A DNA stretch of 64,000 nt, taken from Paenibacillus bouchesdurhonensis. Lineage in GTDB: Bacteria > Bacillota > Bacilli > Paenibacillales > Paenibacillaceae. Position 1 is the stretch's first letter, and each line of letters opens with the position of its first letter. Where the stretch lies: contig NZ_LT732548.1 in NCBI RefSeq assembly GCF_900155685.1, positions 3,588,686 through 3,652,685 on the forward strand, in the 5' to 3' direction. The notes under the pieces were generated by a model, which saw only the letters and a list, made by a program, of their open reading frames with translations, made no database searches and was not told the origin of the DNA. Positions 29,262 through 38,682 of the stretch are shown one piece after another. The position numbers and the translations under genes were made by a program.

Positions 29262-29290
29262 AGTATAAATCGTATTTTAAATACAGTCAA
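29262..29290 (-). promoter_or_regulatory. Leftward lytic promoter with operator between -35 and -10
   Basis: On the minus strand TTGACT (29290-29285), 17 bases, then TATACT (29267-29262). The spacer is almost entirely the palindrome GTATTTAAAATAC, so a bound repressor would block polymerase. It drives the Cro-like gene. Confidence 0.8.
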
Positions 29291-29312
29291 TACCTTTTTG
29301 TATTTTGAATAC
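29272..29312. promoter_or_regulatory. Two repressor operators in the divergent switch
   Basis: GTATTTTAAATAC at 29272-29284 (perfect palindrome) and GTATTTTGAATAC at 29300-29312. Centres are 28 bases apart. Both lie between the Cro-like gene and the repressor. Confidence 0.8.
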
Positions 29313-29335
29313 AGTTTTTTAGGGGGACGTCTTTA

Positions 29336-29767
29336 ATGTCAATGGGATTAAGGATCAAAACATTACGTAAGAAAGCAAAGCTTACACAAAAGCAAATCGC
29401 TGACCGGTTGGGGATGGGAAGCTCAAACTTCGGACATATAGAAAACGACAGAGTGACGCCTTCGAGCTCTGATCTTCAAAAAATTGCAGATATATTACAC
29501 ACATCTACCGACTACCTACTCGGACGCACGGAAGAGGAAGGAACGCCGCAGCCCTACTTCGCCCTTACTGACAAAGACGAGCGCGACATAGCCAAAGACC
29601 TGGAGCGCATGATGGAAGAACTCGACAGCGATTCGTCATTGGCATTCATGGGCGAGCCTATGGATGACGAAGATCGCGAACTACTTCGGATCTCTTTAGA
29701 AAACACCTTGCGGATGTCCAAGGAAATGGCAAAGAAGAAGTTCACGCCTAAGAAATTCAGAAAATAG
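29336..29767 (+). CDS. CI-like phage repressor
   Basis: The 143-residue protein has an N-terminal XRE helix-turn-helix (about 5-62: LRIKTLRKKAKLTQKQIADR and GMGSSNFGHIENDRVTPS) and an acidic, helical C-terminal part with no LexA-type protease domain. That structure fits repressors removed by an ImmA-type protease, which is the next gene. It should bind the GTATTT/AAATAC operators and keep the lytic genes off. Confidence 0.8.
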   Translation: MSMGLRIKTLRKKAKLTQKQIADRLGMGSSNFGHIENDRVTPSSSDLQKIADILHTSTDYLLGRTEEEGTPQPYFALTDKDERDIAKDLERMMEELDSDSSLAFMGEPMDDEDRELLRISLENTLRMSKEMAKKKFTPKKFRK

Positions 29768-29785
29768 CCTTCCGGGGGTTATCAA

Positions 29786-30196
29786 ATGGAAATCCTACTC
29801 TCTAAGAGACTTATAAAAGCCCACGGAACCAACAATCCAGCACGAATTGCATCTGAGTTAAAATTAGTGGTTCTGTACGAAGATTTGGGAGATAACATTT
29901 GGGGATACTACACATGTATAAAGCGAATCCCGGTTATTCACGTAAATAACCGCCTGAAGGGGTTCGCTGCTATATTTGCCCTTGCGCATGAGCTCGCACA
30001 CCATTTTCTCCACCAAGGGATAAACACGCCCTTTTTAAGAAGGAATACTTTATTTTCAGTGGATAGAATAGAGCGGGAGGCTAATCGTTTTGCCCTGCAC
30101 CTGCTAACCGGAGATACCGAGCCCGAGCAGGAAGAGACAAAGTGCCATTTCCTTAAACGTTGCGGCATCCCTGAAGAATTTCATGTTTTCTATTGA
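29786..30196 (+). CDS. ImmA/IrrE-type metalloprotease
   Basis: The 136-residue protein has the zinc-protease motif HELAHH (about 68-73) in ALAHELAHHFLH, and a following Glu (REANRFALHLL, about 98-108) as the third ligand. ImmA of ICEBs1 cuts its repressor ImmR to induce the element; the repressor lies 18 bases upstream, so this protein is the likely inducer. Confidence 0.85.
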   Translation: MEILLSKRLIKAHGTNNPARIASELKLVVLYEDLGDNIWGYYTCIKRIPVIHVNNRLKGFAAIFALAHELAHHFLHQGINTPFLRRNTLFSVDRIEREANRFALHLLTGDTEPEQEETKCHFLKRCGIPEEFHVFY

Positions 30197-30270
30197 CCTT
30201 CGCGCTTACCAGCCGCAGGGCTGTTCATTATACATAAAAATAGAACATATGTTTGGAGTGATGTGTCAAA

Positions 30271-31542
30271 ATGGCAAGAAGGAAGAAAGATGCACTGCCA
30301 CCTAATGTGCGAAGGCGCGGCAAAGGGTATACGTATCGGTATTCCATCCCGATCATTACCGAGGATGGTAAAAAAGATAGGAAACAGACGGATACGCCCT
30401 CTTACCCAACACCAGAAGAAGCGTATAAAGCTGGGATTTTAATTGAGGCACAGTTAGTACAAGGGAATTTTATTGATGAGGATAAAACAGTATTTAACCT
30501 TTGGGCTCCGCAAATGCTAGTTTATCATTCTAGAATTAAAAAACTCCATTTGAATACGATACACACTTATAAGTACAGCTTGGTTCACCCATGCACTTTT
30601 TTTAATGGGGTCAAGGTTAAAGACATTACACCTAATCAATACCAAGACTTTTTATTATGGTTGCAAGATGAACGTAAGCTTGCCACAAAATCAATCGAAA
30701 GCCTACACGGCCTGCTTAACGCATTGTTCCGGCACGCTGTACAACGCGGCCAGATCGCAACATCCCCTTCTATTGGAGCTACGATCCCAAGGGAAGAGGA
30801 TCAAGAAGATTTTGACATGGATTTTGATGAAGAGGCGGACGTACCAAATTTTCTTGAGAAGGAGCAACTTGCTAAGGTAATTTCCGCAGCTAAGCAAAAG
30901 GCCGAACAAGCGGCCACCTCATTAGAATCGTTCGACTGGCGGCAGTTTGTAAGAGCGATTTATATTATGGCGCACACAGGCATTCGTATTGGGGAGCTCT
31001 GTGTATTGGAGCCTAAAAAAATTAACTTTAAAAAATTAAAGATCAGGATTAGCGCCACGCTGTATGACAAAGAGGGGCTAAGCAATTATCAAATTGGCCC
31101 GCCCAAAACGAAAAGTTCACGTCGCTTAGTCGATATTAGCGATAGGGTCGCAGCAGTTATCGAAGCACAAATTAGAGATGTAAAGGCTTTTCGGCTAATG
31201 GTTGGCCCCAAATATCATAAAAACAAGGAAGGTAGAGAATTCATTTTTGTGAACCCTACCGAGCAGTTACCGGGATACCCAATGAGGCCGACTAGATTAA
31301 ACGAGATGTTAGATAAAGCGCTTGTAGCCGCAGAATTTCCAAGTAAATTTATTACGGCACACGGTTTGCGACACACCTATACAAGCCTCAGCGCAGAAGT
31401 CGGTGTACCACTCGATGACATCCGAAAGCAACTAGGCCACACGAAAGATGATTTAACCACGCGAGTATACCTCCACGTAACAGAAGCCCGCAGACGCGCG
31501 AACGTAGATAAGCTGGATAGTTATATAGGGGATTTGCTCTAG
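30271..31542 (+). CDS. int: Tyrosine integrase
   Basis: The 423-residue protein has an N-terminal arm-binding region (about 1-60), a SAM-like core-binding domain (about 70-170) and the catalytic domain with Arg in AHTGIRIGELC (about 234-244), HGLRHTY (about 366-372), His in LGHTKDD (about 389-395) and the nucleophile Tyr in TTRVYLHVT (about 397-405). It inserts and excises the prophage by recombination at att sites. It reads outward and is followed by the presumed right attachment region. Confidence 0.9.
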   Translation: MARRKKDALPPNVRRRGKGYTYRYSIPIITEDGKKDRKQTDTPSYPTPEEAYKAGILIEAQLVQGNFIDEDKTVFNLWAPQMLVYHSRIKKLHLNTIHTYKYSLVHPCTFFNGVKVKDITPNQYQDFLLWLQDERKLATKSIESLHGLLNALFRHAVQRGQIATSPSIGATIPREEDQEDFDMDFDEEADVPNFLEKEQLAKVISAAKQKAEQAATSLESFDWRQFVRAIYIMAHTGIRIGELCVLEPKKINFKKLKIRISATLYDKEGLSNYQIGPPKTKSSRRLVDISDRVAAVIEAQIRDVKAFRLMVGPKYHKNKEGREFIFVNPTEQLPGYPMRPTRLNEMLDKALVAAEFPSKFITAHGLRHTYTSLSAEVGVPLDDIRKQLGHTKDDLTTRVYLHVTEARRRANVDKLDSYIGDLL

Positions 31543-31544
31543 CA

Positions 31545-31600
31545 TTGTGGGCAAGTTGTGGGCAATCCCCCCTATAAACCCTGTAGTATCAAGGGGTCAA
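31545..31600. other. Presumed right prophage boundary / attachment region
   Basis: Two direct copies of TTGTGGGCAA (31545-31554, 31556-31565) sit just past the integrase stop, as arm-type sites often do, and then the imperfect palindrome AACCCTGTAGTATCAAGGGGT (about 31577-31597). Host-like sequence, a half copy of a host intergenic repeat, begins at about 31600. The core itself cannot be fixed because the left end is outside the window. Confidence 0.5.
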
Positions 31601-31602
31601 AC

Positions 31603-31854
31603 TTAGATAGCTCCTATCTTAGGCCGGGTTATAATGTCCCATAGATTGAGACACGGGAGGGTAAAAAAGGTTAGGATAGTCCTTTTTATGCTTGCTGCGA
31701 AGCTGGAGGAAGGTATAATCATCATTCTTCTCCCTGTTAACAAACCAGCAATGGATGGATCATGCCAATAACCCCAGTGATGTACTTCTCCACGAGTGGC
31801 CACACCAATATGAACTCTATTTTCATCAAAAATGTTTAACCGCTCTGTATCCAT
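31603..31854 (-). pseudogene. NUDIX hydrolase remnant
   Basis: It begins MDTERLNIFDENRVHIGVA with EVHHWGYWHD, the usual N-terminus of IPP-isomerase-like NUDIX proteins. After WHD the match moves to a second frame (IHCWFVNREKNDDYTFLQLR, then KKDYPNLF) and ends where DITAAGH should follow. The NUDIX box is missing. A one-base change and a deletion have broken the gene, beside the prophage edge. Confidence 0.7.
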
Positions 31855-32023
31855 ATTTTTCTCCTTCCTGCGGCTTGTACGATCTTATGTCTTCACTCGT
31901 TATTACATCACAGACACTGATGTCATGATACTTCATTGCCTCTACTATATCCGCAGTATCAATGTTTGACAGTATGTACACAGGAGAATATCATCATCTT
32001 CGTGTACAATCGTTCCATAAAAG

Positions 32024-32887
32024 TCAAGGGATATCGCTTTTATTCAACTCCCCTCCTTCCTTTAATTCACTATAATAAAACTTCCCAAGCTCCTTATCGT
32101 TTCCTTGAGCATCCACCATTCCATAAGTAAATAAGCTGGCCATAAATTCGTCTAAGAAATAAACATAGCTTTTAAAAGCTGGTTTCTTCCCCCACTCCCG
32201 GTTAGCTACGTGATCCATCTGCCACTTGTGTATCGCGAGCCCTTCGTCATTTATTTCATAATAATGTTCGCTATAACCAGCAGCACTAAATGTAAAGCGC
32301 AATGCTTCACCTTCCGGAAAGGTATAATAGAAGTGGTTATAGCTTTCTCCGAATTGGAGCTGGGGTGCTTCTCCATCTACTCTTGTTAGTTTGAGCGCAA
32401 TCTTGCGGGCTTCTGTAAGATCTCCACGTATTAAAATTTCATATTGGGCCTGCCCCATAGGGGTACGAACGATGACCTGGTCATCTTTACCATTAAATTC
32501 AAGATGCGCCCCAAACGTCTCCGCGATAAAGCGAAGCGGCACATAGGTTAGGCCGTTCTTATTAACAACTTCAGCCTCTAATTGCACTTTTTTACCGTTA
32601 ACCGTAGCTGTCTTTTCTCCCACTCGAAGCTCAACTGTTGTGGTGTTATCTTTGTCATGAACCGAAGCGATTCTCGTCTTGGGATCATAAGCATAAACAA
32701 GCCATTCCTGGTCGGTCAATGCTCTTATAGGCACCCATATTCGTCCTTCTATCGTTATAGCATTATGCTGATATTCTCCATTTACGAAAACAGCAGGGGC
32801 TGCATATGCGGAAGAGCTTACAAAGAAGATGCTTCCGAAAATTACGGAACCAATCAGGCATTTGATCCATCTGTTCAAGAACATCAC
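32024..32887 (-). CDS. Secreted protein with copper-amine-oxidase-like stalk domain
   Basis: The 287-residue protein has a signal peptide (about 1-30, hydrophobic SVIFGSIFFVSSSAYA) and a Cu_amine_oxidN1 stalk domain (about 32-145: VFVNGEYQHN, then YVPLRFIAETFGAHLEF). The remaining half is unassigned, with aromatic-rich strands. Stalk-domain proteins are common in Paenibacillus, where the domain is thought to be for surface attachment. Confidence 0.75.
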   Translation of the reverse strand: MMFLNRWIKCLIGSVIFGSIFFVSSSAYAAPAVFVNGEYQHNAITIEGRIWVPIRALTDQEWLVYAYDPKTRIASVHDKDNTTTVELRVGEKTATVNGKKVQLEAEVVNKNGLTYVPLRFIAETFGAHLEFNGKDDQVIVRTPMGQAQYEILIRGDLTEARKIALKLTRVDGEAPQLQFGESYNHFYYTFPEGEALRFTFSAAGYSEHYYEINDEGLAIHKWQMDHVANREWGKKPAFKSYVYFLDEFMASLFTYGMVDAQGNDKELGKFYYSELKEGGELNKSDIP

Positions 32888-32923
32888 AACTCCTTCTCAA
32901 ATTTAGCTCCCTTATCAATAAGT

Positions 32924-33730
32924 TCAAAGCTCTGTCCAAGTTGTCCTCACATACCCGATCTTCATACCGATATTCTCCATATTTCTATGGCTTTGGGTTA
33001 AAAAACCGGCCTGGCCAATTACGATACTGCAATTGGTTATTGTCGCCTCATATATTCTTCTTCGTATTAGCGCTTGTTGAAGACCTTGATTCCGATATTC
33101 AGGCAAGGTTCCAGCAAAAGTTAGAGAAGCGACGGAATCATTCATATACATGACACCTACGGCCGCCGGAATATCACTCTTCATAGCTAAGAAAAATTTC
33201 CAGCCTGGTCTATCGCATAAAATGAGATTATTTTGAGCCACATGAGGAATGCCTTCATCGGGAAGTCCAGTACTCCGGCAATGAATAGTTGCATAGATTT
33301 GAAACTCCTCGGCAGTAATCTCCCTAATACTTATATCACTCAACTCAATAATAGAATCATCTACTATTGGATAGTATAACGATGTGTGGAATCCTGATTG
33401 ATAATAACCGCGTTGGGCAAGTTTTTGTAACAGTGCCTGATTCACCTGCGATGGGACAATTTCAAATTGAACCTTTCGCTTTCTAGATTTATAGAATCCA
33501 ACAATCTCGTCTAGTAATTCAATCTCATTAGCGCTTATGCCCTTTACCGTATTAAAAGCTGGCCAAGGCATTGTTTCACTATAAAGCGCTATTCCGTTGC
33601 CAAACGATTTTATCTCAACACCCTCAGGATTGCCTGGTCTTTCTTGAATAGCTTTCATTCTGTCCAGCATATAATCCAGCTCGGACTTTTCTATTAAATT
33701 TACTGTCTCTTGAGTTAATGTTTGAGACAT
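32924..33730 (-). CDS. GNAT-family acetyltransferase
   Basis: The 268-residue protein has a C-terminal GNAT fold (about 130-265) with the acetyl-CoA loop EYRNQGLQQALI (about 220-231) and preceding strand SLTFAGTLP. The N-terminal half is a related fold of two-domain GNATs. Substrate unknown. Confidence 0.75.
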   Translation of the reverse strand: MSQTLTQETVNLIEKSELDYMLDRMKAIQERPGNPEGVEIKSFGNGIALYSETMPWPAFNTVKGISANEIELLDEIVGFYKSRKRKVQFEIVPSQVNQALLQKLAQRGYYQSGFHTSLYYPIVDDSIIELSDISIREITAEEFQIYATIHCRSTGLPDEGIPHVAQNNLILCDRPGWKFFLAMKSDIPAAVGVMYMNDSVASLTFAGTLPEYRNQGLQQALIRRRIYEATITNCSIVIGQAGFLTQSHRNMENIGMKIGYVRTTWTEL

Positions 33731-33814
33731 AAGCGGATCACCTCACACTCTTTTCTGCCATCTGAAATTCAATACTGGAGATGAAAATATGAACATGCAA
33801 TTGTTTCTCCTTAC

Positions 33815-34504
33815 TCAATCTTTTAATATTTTTGTTTTTATCCGTATGGATTTATTTAGATGTACATAAATATGTCTGGTCGCCGGCATAAGTATCAATC
33901 CAGCTATACGCTTATTTCCCCAATATTCCAGCAGCCAGGATGCTTCTTTCTTTACAGCTTCTTGCTTTTCAAGTTTTTTAATTCTTTCTGCCTCCACCTT
34001 TTTCTTAAAGTCACCTGCCAGTAGGGAAGATACGATTTCGCGAGTTTTACGTCCCACCTCTAATCGATATGCAAATAATTCCGCAACATCAATATTTCTG
34101 CTTAAATTCAAAATCTCATCTTCTGTCATTTCATTTCCTGAATGCGAGTATTCGACCTTTAGTTTCTTATGCCAACCCTCAGAACAAAACACCTGATCAG
34201 TGTTATTTACCAATACATTCATCGTCATATCTTCAATTCGACTAATATGCCATATATGCCAAACAATTGAGTTTTTTGTATCCGGAGCATTAACTGGGTA
34301 TTTACGTAAAGTTTCCTCTGTAATATCTCTAACTAATTCATCTTCAAGCGTAGCTATAATTGAATTACTCATTCCAGATGAATGTAATAAGCTATGGTTT
34401 TTCAAAAACAAATCAATAGTATTGCGATGTTCATGAGGCTTTAAAATGATGCTTGTTAATCTTTTATGATTTTCATTCCACAGTTTCCTTTGGGTTAAAT
34501 TCAC
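33815..34504 (-). CDS. DinB-like metal-binding protein
   Basis: The 229-residue protein has a four-helix-bundle layout with VWHIWHISRIEDMT (about 80-93) and a late His in MPATRHIYVHLNK, the metal-ligand pattern of DinB_2 family enzymes. Some members are thiol-dependent transferases. Exact role unknown. Confidence 0.65.
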   Translation of the reverse strand: MNLTQRKLWNENHKRLTSIILKPHEHRNTIDLFLKNHSLLHSSGMSNSIIATLEDELVRDITEETLRKYPVNAPDTKNSIVWHIWHISRIEDMTMNVLVNNTDQVFCSEGWHKKLKVEYSHSGNEMTEDEILNLSRNIDVAELFAYRLEVGRKTREIVSSLLAGDFKKKVEAERIKKLEKQEAVKKEASWLLEYWGNKRIAGLILMPATRHIYVHLNKSIRIKTKILKD

Positions 34505-34781
34505 AAGATAAGCCTCCTTGCGCCAAATCTAAAATAGGCAATCTCCCCTGTTACTCGGATTAATTAGAGTGGGTACGGCCGGATTATTCTCCTACGGGAT
34601 AGCTTTTCCCATTTTTGCCACTTTCCATTTCTTATTTGTTATATGTTTTATATTTGCGTCTAACGCTGTAATATCTCATTGCTGCAGAAACGCCCTTTTT
34701 TGACAGAAGGGCAAATTAAGTCGTACAGTCCATTAATACTCTAATCCTCCAGTCGACGCTAGTTGCAAATCGGCCGTTTGC

Positions 34782-35321
34782 TTAAATAGCCCGTAACTTT
34801 TCGATTACTTCATCGTCCCAAATTTGTGCTTCAATATATCTTTCTGGCCCTTTATCCCCATCTTTATTCCATTCCTGCGGAAGGCCATATCGACCAACCA
34901 GTTCGAGTATTTCCGCTTTTGTATATACTTGTCTCCGATATTCCTTTCCATCCTGGTACCTCATCGTCGGAAATAAGTCTCCGTATGTAAAACTAATGAG
35001 TTCTTCATTAAAATCATCTAGTCTTAGTACGATTTGTTTTCCATCTTTATACCAGTCCTTTATCCAATCACACGGCCCTAATGTCATATAGTGCGGATAT
35101 TTTTTTGTGGGTTTTCCTCCTTTTTTCATGAATAACATTCTTGCTTTAGCTTCCAGCTCACTCCTGATCCTTAAATAATCCATGGAGCGTTTGCTTGCGA
35201 AGGTGTTCCCTTCGTTTCTCAATCCCTGTAGAATTTCTTCCGCCTCATTAAGTTCTAGTGATGATAGATTTTTAAACGGCCCAATATTCTCCTCATAATA
35301 ATGATACAGGGCTAAGTTCAT
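34782..35321 (-). CDS. Conserved protein of unknown function
   Basis: A 179-residue soluble, charged protein (GGKPTKKYPHYMTLGPCDW) with a helical N-terminus. It overlaps the start of the YdcF-like gene before it by four bases, so the pair is co-translated. I do not recognise the family. Confidence 0.55.
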   Translation of the reverse strand: MNLALYHYYEENIGPFKNLSSLELNEAEEILQGLRNEGNTFASKRSMDYLRIRSELEAKARMLFMKKGGKPTKKYPHYMTLGPCDWIKDWYKDGKQIVLRLDDFNEELISFTYGDLFPTMRYQDGKEYRRQVYTKAEILELVGRYGLPQEWNKDGDKGPERYIEAQIWDDEVIEKLRAI

Positions 35322-35875
35322 AACAGAGATTGTCCGGCGGAGCCATTAATAATTTCTTGGATTACGTTCATCTCATTCGTGACCCGATTTCTCCCCTTAT
35401 CGGTAAGCGCCCAATTATTACGATGAATATCTCTATGATCAACTAAAGGATAAACATCGAACACGCAATCTTTTCGTCCATGAAGTGCTGCTAATATTAA
35501 AAATCTTCTGCAAAAGAATGCCTTCCCGGATAGTAAAATATTCTGAGCATTCGTAGGAAGATTAGTTACTGCTGATTTAACAACATCGCTTCCATTTTGA
35601 TATTGGCCCTCTATTGGGAAAATTACTTCTGAGGGTATCCCTAGTTCTGTTAATTTAGGTAGATGATACTCATATTCAAAGGCTTCGAGGAATTTGTTAT
35701 ATACGTTTGGTAAATAGATCCTCCCAAATCCCTCATTTAAATATAGCTCTGCAATTTGTTGATTCAATTCAGGAAAATGACCAGGGTGATAAATAACCGC
35801 ATCCGCTTTAAAAAAAAGATAACTTCTTTGAGCAAAAATCATCTCTGCTATCTGCTGATGATATTGTGCGTTCAT
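35318..35875 (-). CDS. YdcF/SanA-like (DUF218) protein
   Basis: The 185-residue protein has a Rossmann-like layout with NILLSGKAFFCRRFLIL (about 111-127) and a late YPLVDHRDIHRNNW, typical of the DUF218 family, some of which bind nucleotides. No membrane segment, unlike SanA. Role unknown. Confidence 0.6.
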   Translation of the reverse strand: MNAQYHQQIAEMIFAQRSYLFFKADAVIYHPGHFPELNQQIAELYLNEGFGRIYLPNVYNKFLEAFEYEYHLPKLTELGIPSEVIFPIEGQYQNGSDVVKSAVTNLPTNAQNILLSGKAFFCRRFLILAALHGRKDCVFDVYPLVDHRDIHRNNWALTDKGRNRVTNEMNVIQEIINGSAGQSLL

Positions 35876-35895
35876 CCTTGAGTCCCCCTAGATAT

Positions 35896-36405
35896 TTATT
35901 GTACGTCTAACTCGATCCAGTAGCGACAGACTCCATTTGTTATAGAATCAAGCTGCCCACGATTCTTTTCTATTACTTTCCTGGAGCGTTCATTGGTTTC
36001 ATCACAAGTGATTAATAGCTTATCAACGCTTCGTTTGTTTGCTTCCTCAATCATTTTGCTGAGAAAAAGCTTTCCAAATCCTTTCCCTCTCTCAGTTGGT
36101 CTGACAATATATCCAATATGGCCTCCATACATGAGCAAACTCTCATTGAGTTGGTGCCTGAGCTTCCCATATGCAACGGGTCTGTCATCGACATACAACC
36201 AGTAAATTGTCTGCGGCACATAACCTTCGGGGAGATCTATCCCCCTCGAAATCTGAACGAATCGCGGCAAACTTCTTTTAAATTCTTCAAAATCCTGATC
36301 TGGAAAATGGGCTGTAAAGCCATTCTCCGAGAAACCTATTTCTTGTATCATCTGAAAAATATCCTGACCATCCGTTTCTCTCAGTTCTTTCAATTGAACC
36401 TTCAT
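35896..36405 (-). CDS. GNAT-family acetyltransferase
   Basis: Start taken at ATG 36405. The 169-residue protein has the GNAT core with YIVRPTERGKGFGKLFLSKM (about 103-122), the acetyl-CoA loop R-G-K-G-F-G, and ending CDETNERSRKVIEKN. Likely modifies a small molecule or antibiotic. Substrate unknown. Confidence 0.8.
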   Translation of the reverse strand: MKVQLKELRETDGQDIFQMIQEIGFSENGFTAHFPDQDFEEFKRSLPRFVQISRGIDLPEGYVPQTIYWLYVDDRPVAYGKLRHQLNESLLMYGGHIGYIVRPTERGKGFGKLFLSKMIEEANKRSVDKLLITCDETNERSRKVIEKNRGQLDSITNGVCRYWIELDVQ

Positions 36406-36438
36406 TAAAATCAACCCTATCTTTTGGTTAAACTAATA

Positions 36439-37272
36439 TCAGAGAAGCTCATCATTTAAATATCTGTTGTTTTGAATGATTTTTTTAACTCGTTTAAAGG
36501 CGCTTGGACTCTTTGGCAAATCAGCTATCCGACTTAACAAAATCCAACGCAAACAAGCGATAGCTTCAAAAATGTTTAATTCATCTAATGAATAATCCGT
36601 TAACTCTTGAAATATGGAGAAATAAATCCCTCCATACCTTTCTCCAGCATATATTTTCATTAACACTACCGACCAGGCAATATCGTATCTTGGATCACCC
36701 CGTTGTCCATTCGTCCAATCGATTATTGTATAATTCCCCTGCTTCTCAAGGATATTTCCTAAGTTATAATCTCCGTGTATTAGATAGTCCTGGGAAAGCT
36801 CTGTCATATTAATAATGCCTATCAATAAGTTATTTATATCATTGTGCATTTCTATTGAAGGAAAAAAATAACGAATAAAGTCATACTTAGGAATTTGTAT
36901 GGCGTCTGTACTACCCAGGCGATAGTTATGGACTTCCTTTAACATCCGTGCCAGATTCATGAGTATGCTCCTGTTTAATTTAGAAATTGGCTCACCATCA
37001 TAACTGGTAAGCAAAACTTGATTATGATCTGCGTCAATCCCCCAGCCATATGGCTTTGGAACACGTAAGCCTTTTTTGTAAAGATCAGCAAGAAGCTCAT
37101 ACTGTTTACCAATATCTGGCCTCGAGTCTTTATTCCATATCTTAAGAACATAAGAACTATTTCTTAATTCCAACTTTACAACATCTGCTTCAAGACCAGG
37201 TGATAGCGGTATCAAATGATGTGGCTGCGTTAAATGATTTAATATATCCCGTTCTATTTCATTCCAATTCAT
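36439..37272 (-). CDS. Aminoglycoside phosphotransferase-like kinase
   Basis: The 277-residue protein has the APH catalytic loop YLIHGDYNLGNIL (about 163-175) with catalytic Asp, and the DFG-equivalent IIDWTNGQRGDPRYDIA (about 183-199). The family phosphorylates aminoglycosides, choline-like or other small compounds. Nothing here settles the substrate. Confidence 0.75.
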   Translation of the reverse strand: MNWNEIERDILNHLTQPHHLIPLSPGLEADVVKLELRNSSYVLKIWNKDSRPDIGKQYELLADLYKKGLRVPKPYGWGIDADHNQVLLTSYDGEPISKLNRSILMNLARMLKEVHNYRLGSTDAIQIPKYDFIRYFFPSIEMHNDINNLLIGIINMTELSQDYLIHGDYNLGNILEKQGNYTIIDWTNGQRGDPRYDIAWSVVLMKIYAGERYGGIYFSIFQELTDYSLDELNIFEAIACLRWILLSRIADLPKSPSAFKRVKKIIQNNRYLNDELL

Positions 37273-37410
37273 ATTGTAAGTTTTTATTATGTATTCCTCC
37301 TTTGAAGTAAGTGGGGCGATAGCTATCTTCGATTTACTTATATCTTTACCTAGTAACTTAAGCTTTTCTAGTGCTTCTCCCTGTTCACAGCATACTGGAG
37401 ATTACAAAAC

Positions 37411-37488
37411 AACCCAGCCTTAGATAGCTCCCCGCTTAATCTAGGCTGGGCTGTATGTTGACTTATCATCTTCCATGATTATACATCT
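37411..37488. repeat. Intergenic hairpin repeat, copy A
   Basis: CCCAGCCT (37413-37420) and AGGCTGGG (37443-37450) enclose TAGATAGCTCC, followed by TTCCATGATTATACATC. Shared with copies at 58457 and 61861 and a half copy at 31602. It could act as a terminator. Confidence 0.65.
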
Positions 37489-37564
37489 GGCATCCAAGAT
37501 ATGGTAGACTTGTATCACAATTTTATAGGATATTCCCGGTTCTTGTTCATTTGCAAAAGCAAAA

Positions 37565-37594
37565 AAATCCCGGCGGAGCCCCCCCGCCAGGAAG
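37565..37594 (-). terminator. Intrinsic terminator after xylanase gene
   Basis: Minus strand CCTGGCGG and CCGCCGGG pair around a G/C-rich loop, followed by ATTTTTTT. It ends the xylanase message. Confidence 0.8.
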
Positions 37595-37617
37595 AATTAC
37601 TTACTGCTTATGCCTCA

Positions 37618-38682
37618 TTAATGAATCTCCAAATAATCAATGTAAGCATCCCATGTACCGTTATCAGCGGTTACAACGAGTTCAATTTGTTGATTTCCGG
37701 TTCCGTGGCTGACATTGTTTAGGGTATAAACTGCAGGACTGCTCCCGCCAAAGTAGAAGGTTCCCTTCGTTTGCCCGCCGATCTTCAAATCGACTCTGGC
37801 GGTATTGGAATTATTCGATGCCCCACGGAGAGAAAAGTTATGAGTGCCGGTCGTGAAATTCTGCGTGAATTTTACCGAATCATTGTTGGCGTATAAGGCA
37901 ACTCCGTTGAAAGGTGAGCTGATATTCCCGGTGTACTGACCGCTTTTGGTCATACTCTCGGCTTCTACTTTAGTACCTGTGCTTGGATTGGTACCGCTGC
38001 CGCCGATCGTAAGTGTATTACTATACACATTTGCACTTCCACTACTTTGGTAACCCTCTACCGTTAGTGCGACTTCATACATTTTACCCATGCTCATCCC
38101 TAATTTTTCCCACGCCTTAAAATGTTCGCTAACGGATATGGTTCCACTTGTCCGTTTAGATGTCCGGACACTCCAATATTGCTGGAAAGTTGCAGTACCT
38201 TTGATGGAAGGCTGGTTGACTCTGGTAGTTTCATAGATGTCATAAGTCCCACCGTCTACATTAATGGTGCCCTTTGGCGACGCTCCAGGCGGACGCCAGC
38301 TGCCCCAGCTGTCAACAATGTAAAACTCTACAAGTGGATCTACTGTCCAACCATAAACAGTTAAATACGAATTGCCGTTAGGCTGATAAGTTGCACCGTA
38401 GGTAATCGACATGTTTCCAATTTGCTGATGGGTCTGGGTTTCGTTAAACTTCTTTCCTTTGCGGAATAAAATATTGTTGATATTGCTCCACTCGGCGCTA
38501 AACGTCCCACCGCTACCAAGAACCATAGTTCCGTTTCCGCTATCCTTCCAGTATTCATAATCGTAACCATCATGGGTGCCGACAGAATTGCTGGTAAGCG
38601 TTTGGGCATTTACTATACCAGGCAATGTAAGCGTAAAACAAAGTAGAAATGCAACAAATAACTTCATTCTTTTTTTCTTCAT
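37618..38682 (-). CDS. Endo-1,4-beta-xylanase, GH11 with CBM36
   Basis: The 354-residue secreted enzyme has a signal peptide (about 1-26), a GH11 catalytic domain (about 35-225) and a CBM36 calcium-dependent xylan-binding domain (about 238-354: [12 protein letters not shown] and [15 protein letters not shown]). The GH11 nucleophile Glu lies in [14 protein letters not shown] (about 115-128) and the acid/base Glu in [12 protein letters not shown] (about 206-217). It cuts the xylan backbone outside the cell. A cre site lies in its promoter region. CBM36 is repeated in two deacetylases in this window. Confidence 0.9.
   Translation of the reverse strand: MKKKRMKLFVAFLLCFTLTLPGIVNAQTLTSNSVGTHDGYDYEYWKDSGNGTMVLGSGGTFSAEWSNINNILFRKGKKFNETQTHQQIGNMSITYGATYQPNGNSYLTVYGWTVDPLVEFYIVDSWGSWRPPGASPKGTINVDGGTYDIYETTRVNQPSIKGTATFQQYWSVRTSKRTSGTISVSEHFKAWEKLGMSMGKMYEVALTVEGYQSSGSANVYSNTLTIGGSGTNPSTGTKVEAESMTKSGQYTGNISSPFNGVALYANNDSVKFTQNFTTGTHNFSLRGASNNSNTARVDLKIGGQTKGTFYFGGSSPAVYTLNNVSHGTGNQQIELVVTADNGTWDAYIDYLEIH

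Noticed and set aside
34692-34712. GCCCTT/AAGGGC hairpin between host genes
   Set aside because: The T-run is in the loop, not after the stem, so it is not a standard terminator.
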